A DNA stretch of 7,712 nt from an uncultured Clostridia bacterium (lineage in GTDB: Bacteria; Bacillota; Clostridia; Lachnospirales; Lachnospiraceae), in contig CAMORF010000101.1 of assembly GCA_946623485.1 (NCBI GenBank), positions 1 through 7,712 of the forward strand. Reading direction: 5' to 3'. The notes below the pieces were generated by a model that did not search any database, was not told the DNA's origin, and was given only the letters and a program-made list of their open reading frames with translations. Each line of letters opens with the position of its first letter. The first letter of the stretch is position 1. A program made the position numbers and the translations under genes. Below, piece after piece: positions 4,280 to 7,712 of the stretch.

Positions 4280-7200
4280 TTAACCCCTCTTTCTTACCGC
4301 GAGCATCACCCGCTCACCATTGACGGTCCATTCCTTCGAAAATGCATCTGCGTCAGGCATTCCATACCGGAGCGTTTCCGCAAGTACTTCTTTCTTCAGT
4401 TGATTCTCAAACTTCTCCAGAATCCCGCGGATCCTGTCATTTCCGGATTCATATACATCGATATGATCCTGAACCTCAAAACCTGCCTCCTTCCGCATGG
4501 TCTGGATCTTGGAAACAAGCTCCCTCACAAAGCCTTCCTCCACCAGCTCAGGCGTCAGGTTCGTATCAAGCACGACCGTCAGGCCGCCGTTCTGCTGCGT
4601 GACAAAACCCTCTGTCTGCTTCGTCTCAATCAGCAGGTCCTCCCGCGTCAGTTCCACGCTCTCCCCATTCACGTCAAAGCGGAGCACGCCGCTTTCATTG
4701 ATCTGGTCCATCGCCAGATTCCCGTCAACATTGCCCAGATATTTCTTGATCCCGCCAAGCAGCTTCCCGTATTTCGGTCCCACGGTCCTCAGCTGCGGCT
4801 TAAAGGTATAATCGGTGAATTCCCTCACATCATCCGTAAACTCGATGGTCTTGACGTTCAGCTCATCCGTCACGATGTCGGAGTAATACTTAGGCAGCGC
4901 TTCCTCCGCCTTCACGAACATGCGCCCGATCGGCTGGCGGTTCTTGATATTCGCGTCATTTCTGGCAGCACGCCCCATGACCACGATGTTCAACGCCTCT
5001 CCCATCTTCTGTTCCAGATCCTGGTTGATCAGCGCCTCGTCACAGGATGGGAACAGGCACAGATGGATCGACTCAAGCGCATCCTGCTCTGCCCGGCGCA
5101 CGATGTTCTGATAGATCTCTTCTGTCATAAACGGGATCATCGGCGCGGCGCACAGGCACAGGTTCTTCAATGCGTTGTAGAGTGTCATGTACGCGCAGAT
5201 CTTATCCTCCTCCAGGCCGGACGCCCAGAAGCGGTCGCGGCACCTGCGCACATACCAGTTCGACATATCGTCAACAAACGATTCCAGCGCGCGGGCCGTC
5301 TCCGGGATCCGATACGCGGCCAGGTTCTGGTCCGTATCGCGGATCATGGTATTCATCCGGGACAGAAGCCAGCGGTCCATGACCGGCAGGGCATCCTCAT
5401 CCCCCGCCTTCACCTTCTGAAGGATCGCGCTGTACATCTCCTCATACCGGGAAGGATCAAAGTCATCGATGTTCGCGTACAGCACATAGAACGCGTAGGT
5501 ATTCCACAGGGTTCCCAGGAACTTGCGCTGCCCTTCCTGCACCGCCTTATCATGGAAGCGGTTCGGAAGCCACGGGGCGGAGTTGCTGTAGAAATACCAG
5601 CGTATTGCGTCCGCTCCGTGCTTTTTAAGCGCCTCGAACGGATCGACCGCATTCCCCTTGGACTTTGACATCTTCTGTCCGTTCCCGTCCAGAACCAGCC
5701 CCAGCACGATGACATTTTCATAGGGCGACTTGTGGAACAGAATGGTGGATTCCGCCATCAGGGAGTAGAACCAGCCTCTGGTCTGGTCCACTGCTTCGGA
5801 AATGAACGCGGCGGGGAACTGCTGCTCGAAGATGTCTTTGTTTTCAAACGGATAATGGTGCTGCGCGAATGGCATCGCGCCGGAGTCAAACCAGCAGTCG
5901 ATGACTTCCGGCACACGCTTCATCGCCTTCTTTCCGCAGGCGGGGCAGGTGCAGATGAATTCATCGATGTAGGGCCGGTGCAGCTCTACCGTCAGCGCGT
6001 CTTCCCGGCCGGAGCGTTCCTTCAGCTCCTCGCGGGATCCGATGCAGACCTGCTCGCCGCACTCCTCGCACTCCCACACCGGGAGCGGTGTGCCCCAGTA
6101 CCGGTTCCGGCTGATCCCCCAGTCCTGCACATTTTCCAGCCAGTTTCCGAAACGGCCGGAGCCGATGGTCGGCGGAATCCAGTTGACGGTATTGTTGTTC
6201 TCTACCAGCTCGTCACGCACCTGGGTCATCTTAATGAACCAGGATTCCCGCGCGTAATAGATCAGCGGGGTGTCGCAGCGCCAGCAGTGCGGGTATTCAT
6301 GCTCAAACTTCGGCGCGTCAAACAGCTTGCCCTCGCGCTCCAGATCCTTCAGGATAACCGGGTCCGCCTTCTTGACAAACAGGCCGCCATAAGGAGTATC
6401 CTTCGTCATGTTTCCCTGTCCGTCTACAAACTGAATGAACGGAAGATCATAGTCCCGGCCGATCCGCCCGTCATCCTCACCAAATGCCGGGGCGATGTGG
6501 ACAATGCCGGTACCGTCGGTCATCGTGACGTAGTGATCACAGGTGACAAAATGCGCCTTCTTGCGCTGTTTTGCCGCTGCCTTGCCCGCCGCCTCAAACA
6601 GCGGCTCATAAGGACGTCTCTCCAGATCCTTCCCGACATAGGTCTCCAGAATCTCATAAGGAGCCAAGGCTTTTTCTGCAGGCTCCGAGCCGGACGATGC
6701 GCCATCTGCCCGGGAATCTTCCTGCGCCGCAAGCTTTCCAAGCACCTTATCCGCCAGCGCCTTTGCAAGGATATAGGTATAGCCGTCCGCAGCCTTCACT
6801 TTGACATAGGTTTCATCCGGATTCACGCACAAGGCTGTATTGCTGGGAAGCGTCCATGGCGTGGTGGTCCAGGCCAGATAATACACGTCCTCCTCGTCCA
6901 TCGCCTTGAAGCGGACAATCGCGGACCGCTCCTTCACAAGCTTGTAGCCCTGCGCCACCTCCTGGGAACTCAGCGGGGTTCCGCAGCGCGGGCAATAGGG
7001 AACAACCTTAAAGCCCTTATAGAGAAGCTTGTTCTCCCAGATCTTCCGGAGCGCCCACCACTCGGATTCAATATAATCGTCATAATAGGTAACATAAGGA
7101 TCTTCCATGTCAGCCCAGAAGCCAACCGTGTCGGAGAAGTCCTCCCACATCCCCTTATACTGCCAGACGGATTCCTTGCACTTCTGGATGAACGGCTCCA

Positions 7201-7540
7201 TGCCGTACTCCTCGATCTGCTCCTTCCCGTTCAGCCCAAGCTCTTTCTCGACCGCAAGCTCCACCGGAAGCCCGTGGGTATCCCATCCGGCCTTTCTCGG
7301 TACATACTCGCCCTTCATGGTATGGTAGCGCGGAATCATATCCTTGATCACGCGCGTCAGGACATGCCCGATGTGAGGCTTGCCATTCGCCGTGGGCGGG
7401 CCGTCGTAAAAGGTATAGTACGGCGATCCCTCCCTGATCTTCATGCTCTTGCGGAACACGTCTGCTTCCTTCCAGAACCTGTTGACGTCCTTTTCCCGCT
7501 CAACAAAGTTCAGGTCAGTGTTTACCTTATCATATCGCAT
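4280..7540 (-). CDS. ileS: Isoleucyl-tRNA synthetase, eukaryotic-like (type 2)
   Basis: This class Ia synthetase charges tRNA-Ile in the cytoplasm and hydrolyses mischarged Val. In its 1086 residues, the HIGH motif is at 56-59 (GPPTANGKPHIGHV) and KMSKS at 623-627, followed by KGNAVDP. The CP1 editing domain spans about 200-430, with TTTPWTLPSN at 225-234 and GTGIVHIAPAFGEDD at 343-357. Cysteine pairs C183/C186 with C419/C422, and C491/C494 with C532/C535, look like the two zinc sites known from the Thermus enzyme. The anticodon-binding part starts near 700, with WYVRRCRDRFW at 762-772. The motif contexts are those of type 2 IleRS, a group known for low mupirocin sensitivity. A polar insert near 271-290 makes it longer than relatives of about 1040. 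The start at 7540 has GGAGGG nine bases upstream and gives the expected N-terminus (YDKVNTDLNFVEREK). The last codons carry the glgP ribosome binding site. No T-box is visible in the 172 upstream bases. Confidence 0.98.
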   Translation of the reverse strand: MRYDKVNTDLNFVEREKDVNRFWKEADVFRKSMKIREGSPYYTFYDGPPTANGKPHIGHVLTRVIKDMIPRYHTMKGEYVPRKAGWDTHGLPVELAVEKELGLNGKEQIEEYGMEPFIQKCKESVWQYKGMWEDFSDTVGFWADMEDPYVTYYDDYIESEWWALRKIWENKLLYKGFKVVPYCPRCGTPLSSQEVAQGYKLVKERSAIVRFKAMDEEDVYYLAWTTTPWTLPSNTALCVNPDETYVKVKAADGYTYILAKALADKVLGKLAAQEDSRADGASSGSEPAEKALAPYEILETYVGKDLERRPYEPLFEAAGKAAAKQRKKAHFVTCDHYVTMTDGTGIVHIAPAFGEDDGRIGRDYDLPFIQFVDGQGNMTKDTPYGGLFVKKADPVILKDLEREGKLFDAPKFEHEYPHCWRCDTPLIYYARESWFIKMTQVRDELVENNNTVNWIPPTIGSGRFGNWLENVQDWGISRNRYWGTPLPVWECEECGEQVCIGSREELKERSGREDALTVELHRPYIDEFICTCPACGKKAMKRVPEVIDCWFDSGAMPFAQHHYPFENKDIFEQQFPAAFISEAVDQTRGWFYSLMAESTILFHKSPYENVIVLGLVLDGNGQKMSKSKGNAVDPFEALKKHGADAIRWYFYSNSAPWLPNRFHDKAVQEGQRKFLGTLWNTYAFYVLYANIDDFDPSRYEEMYSAILQKVKAGDEDALPVMDRWLLSRMNTMIRDTDQNLAAYRIPETARALESFVDDMSNWYVRRCRDRFWASGLEEDKICAYMTLYNALKNLCLCAAPMIPFMTEEIYQNIVRRAEQDALESIHLCLFPSCDEALINQDLEQKMGEALNIVVMGRAARNDANIKNRQPIGRMFVKAEEALPKYYSDIVTDELNVKTIEFTDDVREFTDYTFKPQLRTVGPKYGKLLGGIKKYLGNVDGNLAMDQINESGVLRFDVNGESVELTREDLLIETKQTEGFVTQQNGGLTVVLDTNLTPELVEEGFVRELVSKIQTMRKEAGFEVQDHIDVYESGNDRIRGILEKFENQLKKEVLAETLRYGMPDADAFSKEWTVNGERVMLAVRKRG
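4284..4289 (-). promoter_or_regulatory. glgP ribosome binding site inside the ileS 3' end
   Basis: Minus-strand GAGGGG lies within the last ileS codons (AGG GGT), 12 bases before the glgP ATG at 4271. The spacing is on the long side. With no room for a promoter between the genes, glgP translation probably depends on the ileS transcript and may be partly coupled to ileS termination at 4282-4280. Confidence 0.6.
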
Positions 7541-7549
7541 TTGTCATTT

Positions 7550-7555
7550 CCCTCC
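7550..7555 (-). promoter_or_regulatory. ileS ribosome binding site
   Basis: Minus-strand GGAGGG lies nine bases before the ATG at 7540 and fixes that start. Further upstream a perfect TTGACA (7586-7591) occurs, but no acceptable -10 lies 16-18 bases after it, so I do not call a promoter there. The ileS promoter is probably outside the window. Confidence 0.8.
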
Positions 7556-7587
7556 GCGGGATGCCTTTCTCGTCAGCGTCCCGGCTG

Positions 7588-7712
7588 TCAATACTGTGGA
7601 TAGTAACTCGCAGGTTTCATGGATTCCCGGCTGCGATCCCCGGCTGGCGGAATCTCCTGTCGCGATTCCAGAGCGCCTGAATCTCCTGTCACGATTCCAG
7701 AGTGCCTGAATC
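7588..7712 (-). CDS. Possible 3' end of an upstream gene (last 40 codons)
   Basis: A minus-strand frame is open from the right edge to TGA at 7590-7588, 47 bases before ileS. It ends RSRESMKPASYYPQY. The visible part is polar, with Pro, Ser and charged residues, as in a disordered tail. Another minus-strand frame is also open, from the edge to a TGA at 7546-7544, but its product is less protein-like. The 29-bp repeats here are not a multiple of three, so they shift frame, which weakens the coding case. In many Firmicutes divIVA lies upstream of ileS; nothing in this fragment identifies it as such. It could equally be chance openness in a repeat-rich leader. Confidence 0.28.
   Translation of the reverse strand, partial: FRHSGIVTGDSGALESRQEIPPAGDRSRESMKPASYYPQY
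7650..7712. repeat. 29-bp tandem repeat with alternating GAATC and GATTC
   Basis: Two 29-base units (7650-7678, 7679-7707) differ at only two positions. A third begins at 7708 and is cut by the window edge. Each unit has a GAATC and, 14 bases on, an inverted GATTC, so the five-base motifs alternate in orientation every 14-15 bases (7650, 7664, 7679, 7693, 7708). The array lies about 110 bases upstream of the ileS start. Confidence 0.85.

Noticed and set aside
2547..4283. Long plus-strand frame antisense to glgP, and similar long frames antisense to ileS (4400-5668, 5732-7603)
   Set aside because: These are shadows created by the C/G-biased third codon positions of the real minus-strand genes. 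The sense proteins carry complete family motifs.
7619..7712. Plus-strand frame from ATG 7619 open to the right edge
   Set aside because: It has no convincing ribosome binding site or promoter, and its length is within chance for a stop-poor repeat.

Overview
The window looks like chromosomal DNA of a moderately GC-rich clostridium, most likely Lachnospiraceae or a close relative. The evidence is the clostridial style of the two large proteins (a eukaryotic-type IleRS and a roughly 820-residue glycogen phosphorylase), strong AGGAGG-type ribosome binding sites, and C/G-rich third codon positions. This placement rests on recognising protein style, not on a database search.

Layout, from left to right. 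Bases 1-183 hold the first 61 codons of a minus-strand gene that runs off the window edge; its 24-bp tandem repeat encodes the octapeptide RQHKDPES three times. It has its own promoter at 239-267. Bases 268-629 are gene-poor and contain a 23-bp AT-rich tandem array (503-592). Bases 630-938 encode an unrecognised 102-residue minus-strand protein with a textbook ribosome binding site. Upstream of it lies an elaborate candidate leader (939-1316): a good promoter with a palindrome on its start region, a 12-bp hairpin, a possible 31-codon ORF, and a second inverted repeat. Bases 1317-1800 are mostly non-coding and contain a hairpin terminator with U-tracts on both sides (1676-1712).

The right two thirds is a minus-strand pair, ileS (4280-7540) followed 8 bases later by glgP (1803-4271), ending at that terminator. 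The glgP ribosome binding site lies inside the last codons of ileS, so the two are probably co-transcribed. Bases 7541-7712, upstream of ileS, carry no T-box motif. They contain 29-bp repeats and perhaps the 3' end of another gene.

IleRS charges tRNA-Ile, and GlgP releases glucose-1-phosphate from storage or dietary glucans. No direct functional link between them is evident beyond their being adjacent. The two core genes are ordinary. The unusual material is in the flanks: coding and non-coding tandem repeats rich in GANTC sites, and the structured leader of the 102-residue gene. No CRISPR array, tRNA, rRNA, insertion sequence or complete defence system was seen.
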